Shown: positions 25,296-34,255 of the stretch, one piece after another
Layout: every line of letters begins with the position of its first letter
How positions within the stretch are numbered: the first letter of the stretch is position 1
NCBI GenBank assembly: GCA_903864275.1
Contig: CAIPFE010000025.1
Span: 1-64,000 of the forward strand
Reading direction: 5' to 3'
DNA length: 64,000 bases
DNA from: an uncultured Mucilaginibacter sp.
Lineage (GTDB): Bacteria > Bacteroidota > Bacteroidia > Sphingobacteriales > Sphingobacteriaceae
The notes under the pieces: generated by a model
What the model was told of the DNA's origin: nothing
What the model saw: the letters and a program-made list of their open reading frames with translations, nothing else
Databases searched by the model: none
Translations under genes and position numbers: made by a program

Positions 25296-26342
25296 TTATT
25301 TTGCAGCAAACTTTGCGGCCATTTCGTTCAACTCCGCGGTGCTGATGGTTTTATCGCCATTATTAATAACAATGCGGTACCTGAATGTTACCGATTCCCC
25401 TTTTTTAAGCTTTAGGTTTATCGACGATTTTCCATTGGTAAAAACCTTTTCGCCAAGCGGGTTGGCCGCAAATAAGCCATAACCACGGGCATGCCAGAAT
25501 GTGGGGTAATTCGGATTTTTAGGGTGGTCTATGATGGCAATACTCACCGAGTCAGCGCCCATTTTGCCAAAAACTTTGCACCATACGCCGCGGGTACTCC
25601 AGGCATCGTTGCCGGTTTTACCGGCGCTGGTCAGGTAATTGCCATTGGGAATATGGTCGGTGCCACCTTTTACAACCGTTACGTTGCCTTTGTTATCGGT
25701 AAATTCCTGGTCTGCTGTTGTTGGTATTTGCAATTCGTGCGCTAAACGCAGACCGAGCATCCCGTCTTTGGCATCGTTAAAAGCAATATCGGTATCGGCC
25801 TTTAGCGTAGTAAAACGATCCATTATCCGTTGGTGTTCGTCCCCGCTAAATTCGAAGCGGGTAGTTTCTTCCAGTAACACCTGTTTTTGCTGGTTGGTCC
25901 AGTTAGCGTGATAGGCGAGTTTGCCGGTAGTACCATTTTTTGTTTCAAGTATTTTATCGGTGCGTATCCACCCGTAAAGGTGCTTTTTTTCTTTAGGGAT
26001 AGCGTAGGAATTGTTCCAGAAATCAAGCCCGCTCACATTTTCAAAATTAAACCAAAGGCCCATATGATGCGGATGATCGGTTGGCTCACCAGCTCTTGGC
26101 TCAAGCGGGAAGCCGCGGGTTACAATGGTGCCATTAGCTGCATGGATGGGAAATAACACCGGCTTTTCCAAACTATCCGGGTAAAGGAAACTGGTAAATA
26201 GCTTGCCATCAATAAAAACATCAACTTTGTTTTCAGTTGGCGATTTTACTACGGAAACCCGTTGTTGTTTTTGCGCCAAAGCCATGGAAGCTGAGATAAC
26301 CATAGCTAAAATAAAACCCGACAATCTGAACCTTTTCATCAT
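25296..26342 (-). CDS. PmoA-family (DUF6807-type) secreted protein
   Basis: A 348-residue protein with signal peptide MMKRFRLSGFILAMVISASMALAQ. The body matches the methane-oxygenase PmoA-like family named by homology to a spurious subunit, not to real methane oxidation: FIDGKLFTSFLYPDSLEKPVLFP, DHPHHMGLWF with HxxHH-type residues, GYGLFAANPLGEKVF, and LKLKKGESVTFRYRIVIN. Such proteins are secreted beta-rich proteins found in polysaccharide and glycoside loci of Bacteroidota and Planctomycetes. The upstream partner on the same strand is a Gfo/Idh/MocA dehydrogenase, so a sugar-modification role is plausible. Confidence 0.5.
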   Translation of the reverse strand: MMKRFRLSGFILAMVISASMALAQKQQRVSVVKSPTENKVDVFIDGKLFTSFLYPDSLEKPVLFPIHAANGTIVTRGFPLEPRAGEPTDHPHHMGLWFNFENVSGLDFWNNSYAIPKEKKHLYGWIRTDKILETKNGTTGKLAYHANWTNQQKQVLLEETTRFEFSGDEHQRIMDRFTTLKADTDIAFNDAKDGMLGLRLAHELQIPTTADQEFTDNKGNVTVVKGGTDHIPNGNYLTSAGKTGNDAWSTRGVWCKVFGKMGADSVSIAIIDHPKNPNYPTFWHARGYGLFAANPLGEKVFTNGKSSINLKLKKGESVTFRYRIVINNGDKTISTAELNEMAAKFAAK

Positions 26343-26376
26343 AATTCCAATATTAATATTTTTCTGGAAATATCTT

Positions 26377-26550
26377 CCTCACCCTCTTTGTCGCCTGGGG
26401 CAGAGAGGGTCGACGAGCGAAGTCCCAACCGAAGGTCGGGAGGGTGAGTCAACTGTGCGCCCTGCATCTGCGCTAAGTTCGCTCCGATATCTACTCACCC
26501 GGTCTTTGCTTCGCTCGACCACCCTCTCTACGGCAAGCCGTAAAGAGGGT
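26377..26550. repeat. Long imperfect hairpin between PmoA-like and Gfo/Idh genes
   Basis: The left arm contains ACCCTCTTTGTCGCC...AGAGAGGGTCGACGAGCGAAG and the right arm CTTCGCTCGACCACCCTCTCT...AAGAGGGT. The motifs GAGCGAAG and CTTCGCTC, and GGGTGAGT and ACTCACCC, pair across a central loop. Located between two same-strand genes, it may attenuate the downstream one. Confidence 0.5.
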
Positions 26551-26566
26551 AAAACCTGGTTAATCA

Positions 26567-27925
26567 TTAAGTATATTTAAACACTTTCCCATTCGCAATT
26601 ACTTCTTGTGTTGCCTCATCGAAAGTTGCCTTATAGCCGGTATGCACTGCGGCGTTGGTCATGATATTGGCAATGGCATGGCTGTAGCCTGCTTCAACGG
26701 GCGCATTGGGCTGCTTGCGGCTCCGCACACATTCCATCCAGTTGCGTACGTGGTTTGATGTGAGTATATCGCCGCCTGTATTGGCTGAGGCAACAACTTT
26801 TTCGGTATTTTCAAGGCTCATCTCCGGCAGCAGGTTAGCCTGCATCCCCATGGCAGCCGCGAATTTCTGCGTAAGTCCGCCGGTTGGTGATACTTTGTTG
26901 GTGATCAGGTTTAACTCGCCGCCGTTTGAATAATATATTTCGGCTGGGTTTTCATCGCCATTATGCATACGCGAAGCAAAGGTAACCTGGAAACCGGTCG
27001 AAGGATCGTCCAGCGGGCCATAATCAAATGCGGCGGTTATAGTATCCCAGTTTTTGCGGCCGTCCTTCCACATATAAATGCCGCCATTGGCGACCACGCT
27101 GCGCGGATGCTTCAAGCCGCTGAACCAGTGCACAGTATCTATCTGGTGGCTCATCCACTGACCGGGCAGGCCTGATGAATAAGGCCAGAACAAGCGAAAC
27201 TCCAGGTATTTGCGTGGATCGAATGCCTCGTATGGACGGTTCATTATCCAGCGTTTCCAGTCGGTATCTTCTTCTTTTAAAACACCTAACAATTCCGGCC
27301 TGCGCCAGCGGCCCGGCTGGTTAACATTCCACGTCAATTCAACCATGGTGATCGGCCCAAACTTGCCCGAGCGAATAAAATCATTAGCGGCATGATAATT
27401 AGCCCCGCTGCGGCGCTGCGAGCCTATCTGCACAATTTTACCCGATTCCTTTATTGCTTTGAGGGCGGCACGGTTATCTTCCATGGTTTCAGCAAAAGGC
27501 TTTTCCACGTAAGCATCACACCCTGCTTTTACAGCTTCAATAGCATGCCGTGCGTGTTGAAAGTCGGCTGTGCTGATAAACACTGCATCAACGGCCTTGC
27601 TATCATATAATTCTTCGTTATTACGGAACGCCTTAACCTCATTTTGCATTTTCGCCTTCCAGGTTGCTGCACCTTCTTCCCTGCGCTTGTTCCAGATATC
27701 CGAAACAGCTACCACTTCGAAATTAAGCTCCTTATAGTGGTTCATAAAGCTTGGGATATGCGAGCTTTTGTGCCTGTCGGAAAAACCTACAACGCCAACA
27801 CGCACACGGTCGTTAGCGCCGATGATGCGTTTATAGCTTTTGGCGCTCCAGGCGGTCCTGGCCAGCAATACCCCGGCGCCGGCCAGGGTGGCCTGCTTTA
27901 TGAATTTTCGGCGTGATCTTTCCAT
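26567..27925 (-). CDS. Gfo/Idh/MocA-family oxidoreductase, Tat-exported
   Basis: A 452-residue NAD(P)-dependent dehydrogenase. The N-terminus RRKFIKQATLAGAGVLLA is a twin-arginine signal, so the folded enzyme with cofactor is exported. The Rossmann fold starts at VRVGVVGFSDRH, followed by DAVFISTADFQHARHAIEAVKAG and the catalytic loop CDAYVEKPFAETMEDN, where EKP is the family hallmark. The C-terminal alpha/beta domain contains GQWMSHQIDTVHWFSG and GGELNLI. Relatives oxidise or de-glycosylate sugars (for example via 3-keto intermediates). Its downstream neighbour is the PmoA-like protein. The substrate is unknown. Confidence 0.5.
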   Translation of the reverse strand: MERSRRKFIKQATLAGAGVLLARTAWSAKSYKRIIGANDRVRVGVVGFSDRHKSSHIPSFMNHYKELNFEVVAVSDIWNKRREEGAATWKAKMQNEVKAFRNNEELYDSKAVDAVFISTADFQHARHAIEAVKAGCDAYVEKPFAETMEDNRAALKAIKESGKIVQIGSQRRSGANYHAANDFIRSGKFGPITMVELTWNVNQPGRWRRPELLGVLKEEDTDWKRWIMNRPYEAFDPRKYLEFRLFWPYSSGLPGQWMSHQIDTVHWFSGLKHPRSVVANGGIYMWKDGRKNWDTITAAFDYGPLDDPSTGFQVTFASRMHNGDENPAEIYYSNGGELNLITNKVSPTGGLTQKFAAAMGMQANLLPEMSLENTEKVVASANTGGDILTSNHVRNWMECVRSRKQPNAPVEAGYSHAIANIMTNAAVHTGYKATFDEATQEVIANGKVFKYT

Positions 27926-28111
27926 GATTTTTTATGATTTACTCGGTGTTATTGGGTTTATATTTTGGCATTACGGATGACGCCATTCAAATATCGATGA
28001 AATTACACAAAAATTATTGCCGTTTTTACAGATGATGATAACAATAATGCTACTGAAACCCACATGATTTTAGCCCGTCGGAAACTATTTATCATTAATT
28101 CGTAAATGTTA

Positions 28112-28142
28112 TTTGGAATCAATCTAAATAAGTCTATTTTTG
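28112..28142 (+). promoter_or_regulatory. Bacteroidota-type promoter of the TonB receptor
   Basis: TTTG at 28112-28115 and TATTTTTG at 28135-28142 are separated by 19 bases, an excellent match to the TTTG-N19-TAnnTTTG arrangement. The ATG is at 28165. Confidence 0.5.
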
Positions 28143-28162
28143 TTTTTAATTAGTCTAAATAA
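28123..28162. promoter_or_regulatory. Possible iron-responsive sites (Fur/DtxR-like), direct repeat
   Basis: TCTAAATAA occurs twice (28123-28131 and 28154-28162), 31 bases apart, about three helical turns. The first copy lies in the promoter spacer and the second just before the ATG; the second is part of TTTTTAATTAGTCTAAATAA, which on the minus strand reads like the TTATTTAGACTAAT iron box of Bacteroidota. Identity of the regulator is inferred. Confidence 0.5.
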
Positions 28163-28164
28163 AA

Positions 28165-30612
28165 ATGAACGAAAACATATACATCATCTATCAACCGCTA
28201 AAATCTATTTTCTGCACCCTTTGTATTGCAATTTTAACGGTTTATGCCGCCATCGCGCAGGTCCAGACTGGCATAAAAGGTAAAATAACCGATACCTATG
28301 GAGATGGCCTGCCAGGCGTCGTAATCTCCATAAAAGACTCCCCGCTTTCAGTATTAACAAATAAAAAAGGGGAATATCTCCTGAAAAACGATCCCGGAAT
28401 CTTTACGCTTACTATCGCACTTACGGGATATGAACCGGAACAAAGGCCGGTGACAATAAAACAAGGGGAAATAACTGTGGCCAACATCACCCTGGAACAA
28501 AACGCAAACGAGTTAAACGAGGTAATTATAAAAGGCTACAGATCCCTTAAGGGGATGGGCTATCTAAACGATACACACGATAACGTGATCTATTCGGCAC
28601 AAAAGAATGAAGTAGTCGTTCTCGACAGCATTGATGCCAATACTGCGCAGGATAATCCACGGCAAACGCTCGGACGGGTGCCGGGTTCCAACTATTCAGA
28701 AACCGAGGGGAGCGGATTCCCGTCAAACGGCATTGGTTTCCGGGGGTTAAATCCAACCCAGAGTATTGAAACAAACACGCGCCAGAACGGCTACAATATA
28801 GCCGGAGATATTTATGGCTACCCCGAATCGTATTATTTGCCTCCACTCGAAGCTATTGACAGGGTTGAAGTGATCCGCGGCGCCTCAGCCTTGCAGTTCG
28901 GCCCGCAATTTGGCGGGGTTGTGGATTATATCGTAAAAAATGGCGCGGAAGACAAACCATTTGAATTTACAACCGATTTTACGGCAGGCAGCTTTGGACT
29001 GATCAATATGTTCAATTCAGTAAGCGGAACCATTAATAAATGGCATTATTATGCATTTGTTGATGGCGAATACGCACAAGGCTGGCGGAAGAACTCGCAA
29101 CTGGAGCAGGGTACCGGTTTTGCAAGGCTCGAATACCGGCCAAATGACCGTTTTAAAATAGGGATAGAGTATTCAATGCTCCGCAACCTCCTGCATTTGC
29201 CGGGCGGCCTCGATGATGCTGAATTTAACCGCAACCCAAACTCATCATACCGCGCGCGGAACTGGCTGGTTACCCCCTGGAATATTCTCGCCCTTACATC
29301 TACCTGGAAAATATCTGATAAAACTACGCTGTCGGTAAAATCCGCATTAAATATCAGCGCGCGCAGCATTGTATGGCGGAATGAGGATGGCGGCCCGGAA
29401 ACGCTCGATAGCATCAGCACAATTACCAATGCTTATGTACCACGCGAAGTGGAGCATGAATATTTCAGAAATTCAACTACTGAAATACGCCTGCTGAGCA
29501 ATTATAAAATTGGCGGCAGGGAGCAAACGCTCGGCGCAGGCTTACGCTTTTATGATGGCTGGATGGAAAGGCAGGAAGGCGGCGTTGGCTCTACTGACAT
29601 AGATCCTGATTTCACCAATTATGGCGGCACTTATGAAAACGACCTTAAATTTACAACGCTTAACGTGGCCCCTTTTTTTGAAAATATTTTCCATGTGGGC
29701 CAGCGGCTCTCAATCGTGCCCGGCGTGAGGTTTGAATACATCAGGTCGACAGCCACGGGCGATGTGCTGGATAGTACCGGAACTTATAACATAAACGTAA
29801 ATGAAAGCAAGTCGCGCTTTATTCCGCTGGCGGGGTTAGGATTGCAGTATAAGACATCAAGAACGACCAATATATATGCAAACCTGTCGCAGGCTTACCG
29901 GCCAATTGAATATTCGTTCCTCTACCCGATGGGTTTGGATGTAGATGCTAAAATCGATCCCAACTTAAAAGATATTACCGGCTATAACCTGGACCTTGGC
30001 TGGAGAGGTAACATAAAAGACTTTTTAACTTTCGATGTCAGCGGTTTCTTTATGGCCTTTAATCATACCATAGCCATCGAAACCATGATCTCCGGCGCAA
30101 ACACAACCTACTTTGAAACCAATGTTGGGGATGCTACGCATATAGGACTCGAATCGTACGTTGAGCTGAATATAACTAAATTATTTACCGCTAATCCAAG
30201 GGCGGGCGCACTTTCTTTCTTTAACTCTTTTGCCTATGATAACGCTAAATACGTCAGCGGCTTATACAAAGGCCATTATACTGAGTTTGCCCCACCGACC
30301 ATCGAGCGCTTTGGGGTTACGTATGCTGTGGGGAAAATTTCCAGCACTTTTCTTTTCAGTAATACTGCCAAATCCTATACCGATGCAAATAACACAGGTT
30401 TCAGCCCGGATGCCGAAGTGGGCGTAATGCCCGCTTACACAGTGATGGATTGGTCTAATACCCTAAGGATAAAGAACTATCATATCAAATTCGGCGTAAA
30501 TAACCTGGCAAATGAAAAGTATTTTACACTGCGTACGGTTGAGTACCCGGGCCCGGGGATCATTCCTTCTATTGGCAGGAGTTTTTATATTGGATTTGGC
30601 GGGACCTTTTAA
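28165..30612 (+). CDS. TonB-dependent receptor, FecA-like
   Basis: An 815-residue outer-membrane receptor. The N-terminus has a signal segment (about 14-32), then a carboxypeptidase-regulatory-like beta domain (35-115, GKITDTYGDGLPGVVISIKD). The plug spans about 150-255 and contains QTLGRVPGSNY, YGYPESYYLPPLEAIDRVEV and IRGASALQFGPQFGGVVDY, which resembles the ferric-dicitrate receptor type. The 22-strand barrel ends in the aromatic-terminated FYIGFGGTF. It imports a TonB-dependent ligand, probably a ferric chelate; the promoter-proximal iron-box-like repeats support this. No ECF/anti-sigma pair sits beside it. A response-regulator gene is convergent downstream. Confidence 0.5.
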   Translation: MNENIYIIYQPLKSIFCTLCIAILTVYAAIAQVQTGIKGKITDTYGDGLPGVVISIKDSPLSVLTNKKGEYLLKNDPGIFTLTIALTGYEPEQRPVTIKQGEITVANITLEQNANELNEVIIKGYRSLKGMGYLNDTHDNVIYSAQKNEVVVLDSIDANTAQDNPRQTLGRVPGSNYSETEGSGFPSNGIGFRGLNPTQSIETNTRQNGYNIAGDIYGYPESYYLPPLEAIDRVEVIRGASALQFGPQFGGVVDYIVKNGAEDKPFEFTTDFTAGSFGLINMFNSVSGTINKWHYYAFVDGEYAQGWRKNSQLEQGTGFARLEYRPNDRFKIGIEYSMLRNLLHLPGGLDDAEFNRNPNSSYRARNWLVTPWNILALTSTWKISDKTTLSVKSALNISARSIVWRNEDGGPETLDSISTITNAYVPREVEHEYFRNSTTEIRLLSNYKIGGREQTLGAGLRFYDGWMERQEGGVGSTDIDPDFTNYGGTYENDLKFTTLNVAPFFENIFHVGQRLSIVPGVRFEYIRSTATGDVLDSTGTYNINVNESKSRFIPLAGLGLQYKTSRTTNIYANLSQAYRPIEYSFLYPMGLDVDAKIDPNLKDITGYNLDLGWRGNIKDFLTFDVSGFFMAFNHTIAIETMISGANTTYFETNVGDATHIGLESYVELNITKLFTANPRAGALSFFNSFAYDNAKYVSGLYKGHYTEFAPPTIERFGVTYAVGKISSTFLFSNTAKSYTDANNTGFSPDAEVGVMPAYTVMDWSNTLRIKNYHIKFGVNNLANEKYFTLRTVEYPGPGIIPSIGRSFYIGFGGTF

Positions 30613-30654
30613 ATGGCAGCAGCTTCGGAACAAAAAGAAAAAATCATTACCCTG

Positions 30655-31026
30655 TTATGCCAGCCAGCGGCTCATTTTTTCAAAAAGTATCTTTAGGTCT
30701 ATCGGTTTTGAAATATAGTCCCAGGCGCCGGCTTCAAGACATTTTTCCCTGTCTGCTTTCGTGGCGTTGGCGGTTACTACAATAACAGGAATATGTTTTA
30801 ATTCATCGGTATGTTTAATGAATCCCAGCATTTGATAACCATCCATTATTGGCATCATTATATCAAGGAGAATAATGTCTGGTTTCAGTTCATCCCGTAA
30901 CATTAAGATGGCTTGCGCGCCATTGTAAGCGGTGATGGTTTCAATTTCCATCGTTTTGAAATAGCTGCTGAGTGCAAATAGGTTTCTTTCATCATCATCA
31001 ACGATCATTACAATCTTATTCTTCAT
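30655..31026 (-). CDS. Single-domain response regulator
   Basis: A 123-residue CheY-like receiver with no output domain: acidic pair VDDDERN (10-12), phospho-acceptor D55 in LLDIMMPIMDGY, T in VIVVTANATK and K in ISKPID. It should relay or titrate phosphoryl groups; the partner kinase is unknown. The two kinases at 3.3-6.7 kb lack output domains but are too far away to assign. It is convergent with the TonB receptor gene, 42 bases apart. Confidence 0.5.
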   Translation of the reverse strand: MKNKIVMIVDDDERNLFALSSYFKTMEIETITAYNGAQAILMLRDELKPDIILLDIMMPIMDGYQMLGFIKHTDELKHIPVIVVTANATKADREKCLEAGAWDYISKPIDLKILFEKMSRWLA

Positions 31027-31245
31027 TTTTTTCTAAAGGGGATTTTTTTTACGTGCGCTATAACCATACCCGCATCAATAATAAAAGCCGTCCGATATGC
31101 CACCGAAAGTACTAACAATTATCGGGAGCTCAGCGAACAGATAACTAAATAATCAAGTTATTGTTTCATAAGATGCCGGGAACGGCAAATTGATCATCGG
31201 ATTATTTTCTTATTTTATTAAGTTTACGGGAGTATATTATTTATT

Positions 31246-32322
31246 ATGATCAAATTTTCTAAACTGACAATAGTTATCCTGCTTTTATTATGCTGCGGAA
31301 AGGCTGGCGCGCAATACAATCCCGCAAAAACTGATGCCTGGCTGGATGACCACGCCGCTGAAATGGGCGGCCGCGTTATTTTGATGGTCTGGCAAAACGG
31401 GCAGGTAGTTTATTCGCATGCTGTAAATGCTATGAACAACAAGCAAAAAATGGCCCGTAAATTTATGGCCCGGAGGCAGGGAAAGACTGCCGACCTGGAT
31501 GATTTTACGCCGTCGACCCGCCAGCCAATTGCCAGTTGCAGCAAATGGCTAAGTGCCGCGCTGGTGATGACTTTTGTTGATGAAGGCAAACTGCAACTTA
31601 CCGATACCGTTGGCAAATATCTCCCTGTCCTGATGCAACATGGTAAAGGGAACATCACCATAAGCGAATGCCTTTCGCATTTAACCGGGATAAAAGCGCC
31701 CGAATTACGCGAAAGTATTGAAGATGTAAGGGATGCCGCCAGTATGGACGAATCAATTGAGAAAATAGCAAATATGCCAATGGAAGGCGAGCCGGGAAAA
31801 ACATTTCATTACAGCAATGTTGGGCTGCAGATAGCAGGCGCTATCCTGGAAAAAATAACCGGCAAAAGTTTCGAAACCCTGTTTGCCGAAAGGATTGCCG
31901 GGCCGCTTAATATGAAAAACACCGACTTTGGCAAGGGAAAAGTCGCGCTCCCGGCAGGCGGGGCCATAAGTACAGCCGAAGATTACCTGAACTTTTTGGT
32001 AATGATCCTGAACAAGGGGGTATATAATAATAAAAGGATATTAAGCGAAAACAGCATAGCCCAGATGCAGGTGAACAGATGCACGCCCGACGTAAAAATT
32101 GCATACAAACCAGAGGAAGCCGGAGACTTTGGTTATGGCTACGGCGAATGGATAATGGATGGCCCGGTTGTTACCAGTCCCGGTTTATTTGGCAGTTTTC
32201 CATGGGTAAATAACGACAAAAAATATGCTGCTTTTATGATGACCTATTATATAAAAAGCGCCGGGCGGCATGAACGGTATGTGGAACTGAAGGGTTTGGT
32301 TGATGATATGGTCACCCGATAG
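31246..32322 (+). CDS. Serine hydrolase, beta-lactamase family, secreted
   Basis: A 358-residue class C-like serine hydrolase with signal peptide MIKFSKLTIVILLLLCCGKAGAQ. The nucleophile motif is S97-C-S-K100; the following segment GKLQLTDTVGKYLP and the YSN motif (HYSNVGLQ) are in place. Relatives are esterases, D-amino-acid peptidases or lactamases; the activity cannot be settled. The ILENITGKSF-like region (ILEKITGKSFETLFAERIAGPLNM) is typical. A fragment of a related gene lies at 111-338. Confidence 0.5.
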   Translation: MIKFSKLTIVILLLLCCGKAGAQYNPAKTDAWLDDHAAEMGGRVILMVWQNGQVVYSHAVNAMNNKQKMARKFMARRQGKTADLDDFTPSTRQPIASCSKWLSAALVMTFVDEGKLQLTDTVGKYLPVLMQHGKGNITISECLSHLTGIKAPELRESIEDVRDAASMDESIEKIANMPMEGEPGKTFHYSNVGLQIAGAILEKITGKSFETLFAERIAGPLNMKNTDFGKGKVALPAGGAISTAEDYLNFLVMILNKGVYNNKRILSENSIAQMQVNRCTPDVKIAYKPEEAGDFGYGYGEWIMDGPVVTSPGLFGSFPWVNNDKKYAAFMMTYYIKSAGRHERYVELKGLVDDMVTR

Positions 32323-32366
32323 CTTTTTCTTAACCTACATCAACTATCCAAACCTCAATTCCGTCA

Positions 32367-32374
32367 TACCTTTG
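32367..32374 (+). promoter_or_regulatory. TAnnTTTG box for pirin gene
   Basis: TACCTTTG, 19 bases before the ATG at 32394, fits the -7 consensus. Confidence 0.5.
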
Positions 32375-32393
32375 TATGAAAGGATAAATCAAA

Positions 32394-33263
32394 ATGAAGA
32401 AGCAAATAGAAAAAATATATAGCCGCCCTGCGCGCCCGGGTATGGTGGGTGATGGGTTCAGGGTTTTTAATTATTTTCCAAACGGCCAGATCACCCAGCA
32501 AAGGGTAAGCCCTTTTTTGCTGATGGATTTTAATGCCGAATATGACTTTGGCCCGTCAGATCATCTTCGTGGCGTTGATGTACACCCGCATAAGGGTTTT
32601 GAAACTGTTACCATCGCCTATAAGGGCAGTGTTGCCCATCATGACAGCACCGGCAACAGCGGCGTAATTAATCCCGGCGATGTGCAATGGATGACAGCCG
32701 GCGCACGCATATTGCACAAAGAATACCATGAAAAGGAGTTTTCGAAAAAAGGCGGCCCGTTTGAAATGATACAGCTTTGGGTAAACCTGCCTGCAAAAAA
32801 CAAGCTGGCCGATCCCCAATACCAGGCTATAACCGCCGGTCAGATGGGGAAAGTAATACTTGCTGATAACAGCGGCTCGGTAAACGTTATTGCAGGCTCG
32901 TTTAACGAACATAAAGGCCCCGCCACAACTTTTACACCGGTAAATATGTTCGATATCCGTTTAAACAATGGCGGTAATTTAGTTACAACGGTCCCTGTTA
33001 CACACAATACAGTTTTGTTGGTGGTAGAGGGAGAAGTTACCGTTAACGGCGGGCAAGCTGGCCAGCATGATTTAGTTTTGTTTAAGAATGAAGGAGAAGA
33101 AATAAGCGTCAGCGCGGATAAGGATAGCGTTTTGTTGTTATTAAGCGGCGAACCTATTAATGAGCCAATAGCCCAATACGGCCCGTTTGTAATGAATACG
33201 CAGCGTGAGCTGCAGGAGGCTTTCCAGGAATTTCAGTCCGGCAAATTCGGGGTGCTGGAATAA
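32394..33263 (+). CDS. Pirin-family protein
   Basis: A 289-residue bicupin. The N-terminal cupin shows the pirin signature: RVSPFLLMDFNAEYDFGPSDHLRGVDVHPHKGFETVTIAYKG with the metal-binding HPHKG (HxH) and a further H in VAHHDSTG and E in the QWMTAGARILHKEYHEKE segment. The second cupin (about 170-285) is degenerate. Pirins bind Fe(II) or Ni(II), and some have quercetinase activity; the physiological role here is unknown. The gene has its own promoter box. It is followed at once by a word-repeat hairpin. Confidence 0.5.
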   Translation: MKKQIEKIYSRPARPGMVGDGFRVFNYFPNGQITQQRVSPFLLMDFNAEYDFGPSDHLRGVDVHPHKGFETVTIAYKGSVAHHDSTGNSGVINPGDVQWMTAGARILHKEYHEKEFSKKGGPFEMIQLWVNLPAKNKLADPQYQAITAGQMGKVILADNSGSVNVIAGSFNEHKGPATTFTPVNMFDIRLNNGGNLVTTVPVTHNTVLLVVEGEVTVNGGQAGQHDLVLFKNEGEEISVSADKDSVLLLLSGEPINEPIAQYGPFVMNTQRELQEAFQEFQSGKFGVLE

Positions 33264-33265
33264 GT

Positions 33266-33352
33266 AAGTCTTAAGGCAAAAGTCGAAAGTCTTAAGTAAA
33301 AAGAACCGTGAGCGGCTTTCGACTTAAGACTTTCGACTTAAGACTTAGAACT
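33266..33352. repeat. Word-repeat hairpin (AGTCTTAAG / GTCGAAAGTC)
   Basis: The 5' arm repeats AAGTCTTAAG and AGTCGAAAGTCTTAAG; the 3' arm reads CTTTCGACTTAAGACTTTCGACTTAAGACTT in two pieces. The arms complement each other around GAACCGTGAGCGG. It directly follows the pirin stop. Confidence 0.5.
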
Positions 33353-33397
33353 TATTCAATAAAATTACTTATCTTCAAAATTTTAAACGATTAACTG

Positions 33398-33862
33398 ATG
33401 AAATTCGATTACATTTTCTGGATCGCCCTGGCGGCCTACGCGTTACATATTCTGGAAGAATATACCTATGACTGGAAAACCTGGGCGCAGAAAATCCAGA
33501 AACTCGAAACGGACTGGACGAGTTTCCATGTAACAAATGCAGCTATGCTGGTTTTCGGTTTGGCCTGTGCAGAAGTTGGATGGTCGCACCCAACATTCAG
33601 CCTTATCTTCCCGGCATTACTGGTTGTAAACGCTTTAGTTTTTCACATACTACCCTATATCCGTTCAAAAAGAAAATTCTCGCCGGGCCTTTTCACGGCC
33701 ATATTTCTGTTCTTGCCAATTGGTTTAGGAAGTTTTAATATTGCCGTAAACCTCGAGGTAACTACCAAAGCGCTGATACTCGCAGCTTTGTGCGGGGCAT
33801 TTTTGGCGGCCTATCCCATCTTTCTGCTCAAAACAAAAAACCTCGATTTTTTTAAGCCATAA
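33398..33862 (+). CDS. HXXEE-motif membrane protein
   Basis: A 154-residue membrane protein of the HXXEE family: HILEE at residues 18-22 in helix 1 followed by FHVTNAAMLVFG in helix 2 (HVTN), PYIRSKRKFSPG in the second loop. About five hydrophobic segments. The family is defined by these motifs; conserved His, Glu and Asn residues suggest a membrane metal site, but activity is not established. It lies between two repeats, apparently alone. Confidence 0.5.
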   Translation: MKFDYIFWIALAAYALHILEEYTYDWKTWAQKIQKLETDWTSFHVTNAAMLVFGLACAEVGWSHPTFSLIFPALLVVNALVFHILPYIRSKRKFSPGLFTAIFLFLPIGLGSFNIAVNLEVTTKALILAALCGAFLAAYPIFLLKTKNLDFFKP

Positions 33863-34255
33863 CTTAAACGTGAGTTCGAGATAAGAATTGGATAGCATTG
33901 CATTATGCCCCATGGGGCATAGGTTTGTCTTACATCGCAATCAGGTTAAATTGGCATTAGAATCAACAATTCAAGTTCCAGCAATCAAGATAAAGATTTG
34001 AAAACCATTATGCCAAAAACTACGGCGTGGTAAATTCTTGACGCGGCTTTTCTCCTTATTAGCTGTGCGTGTTCGTCGACAGCCTCACTGCCGCAGTATT
34101 TTAGCGTAGGTTCATAAATTCCTTTCATGTAACATAATAGTATCGTTAGCGTATAAACGGGGGATTGTTTAAAAGCATTTGCCAATATTTTACATTTAAT
34201 AAAAGATAACGATGGCAAAGGCATTTATTAACCTGGTATATTAAAAACCTTTCCA
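33863..34255. other. 393-base gap, no supported gene
   Basis: The gap contains a perfect 16-base palindrome ATGCCCCATGGGGCAT at 33905-33920. One minus-strand frame (33985-34224, 79 codons) is open and has slightly protein-like content (KYCGSEAVDEHAQLIRR), but lacks a promoter box and domain; I do not annotate it. Confidence 0.5.

Noticed and set aside
33985-34224. 79-codon minus-strand frame in the 393-base gap
   Set aside because: No promoter box, no domain; only weak protein-like composition. Kept as a note in the gap entry.
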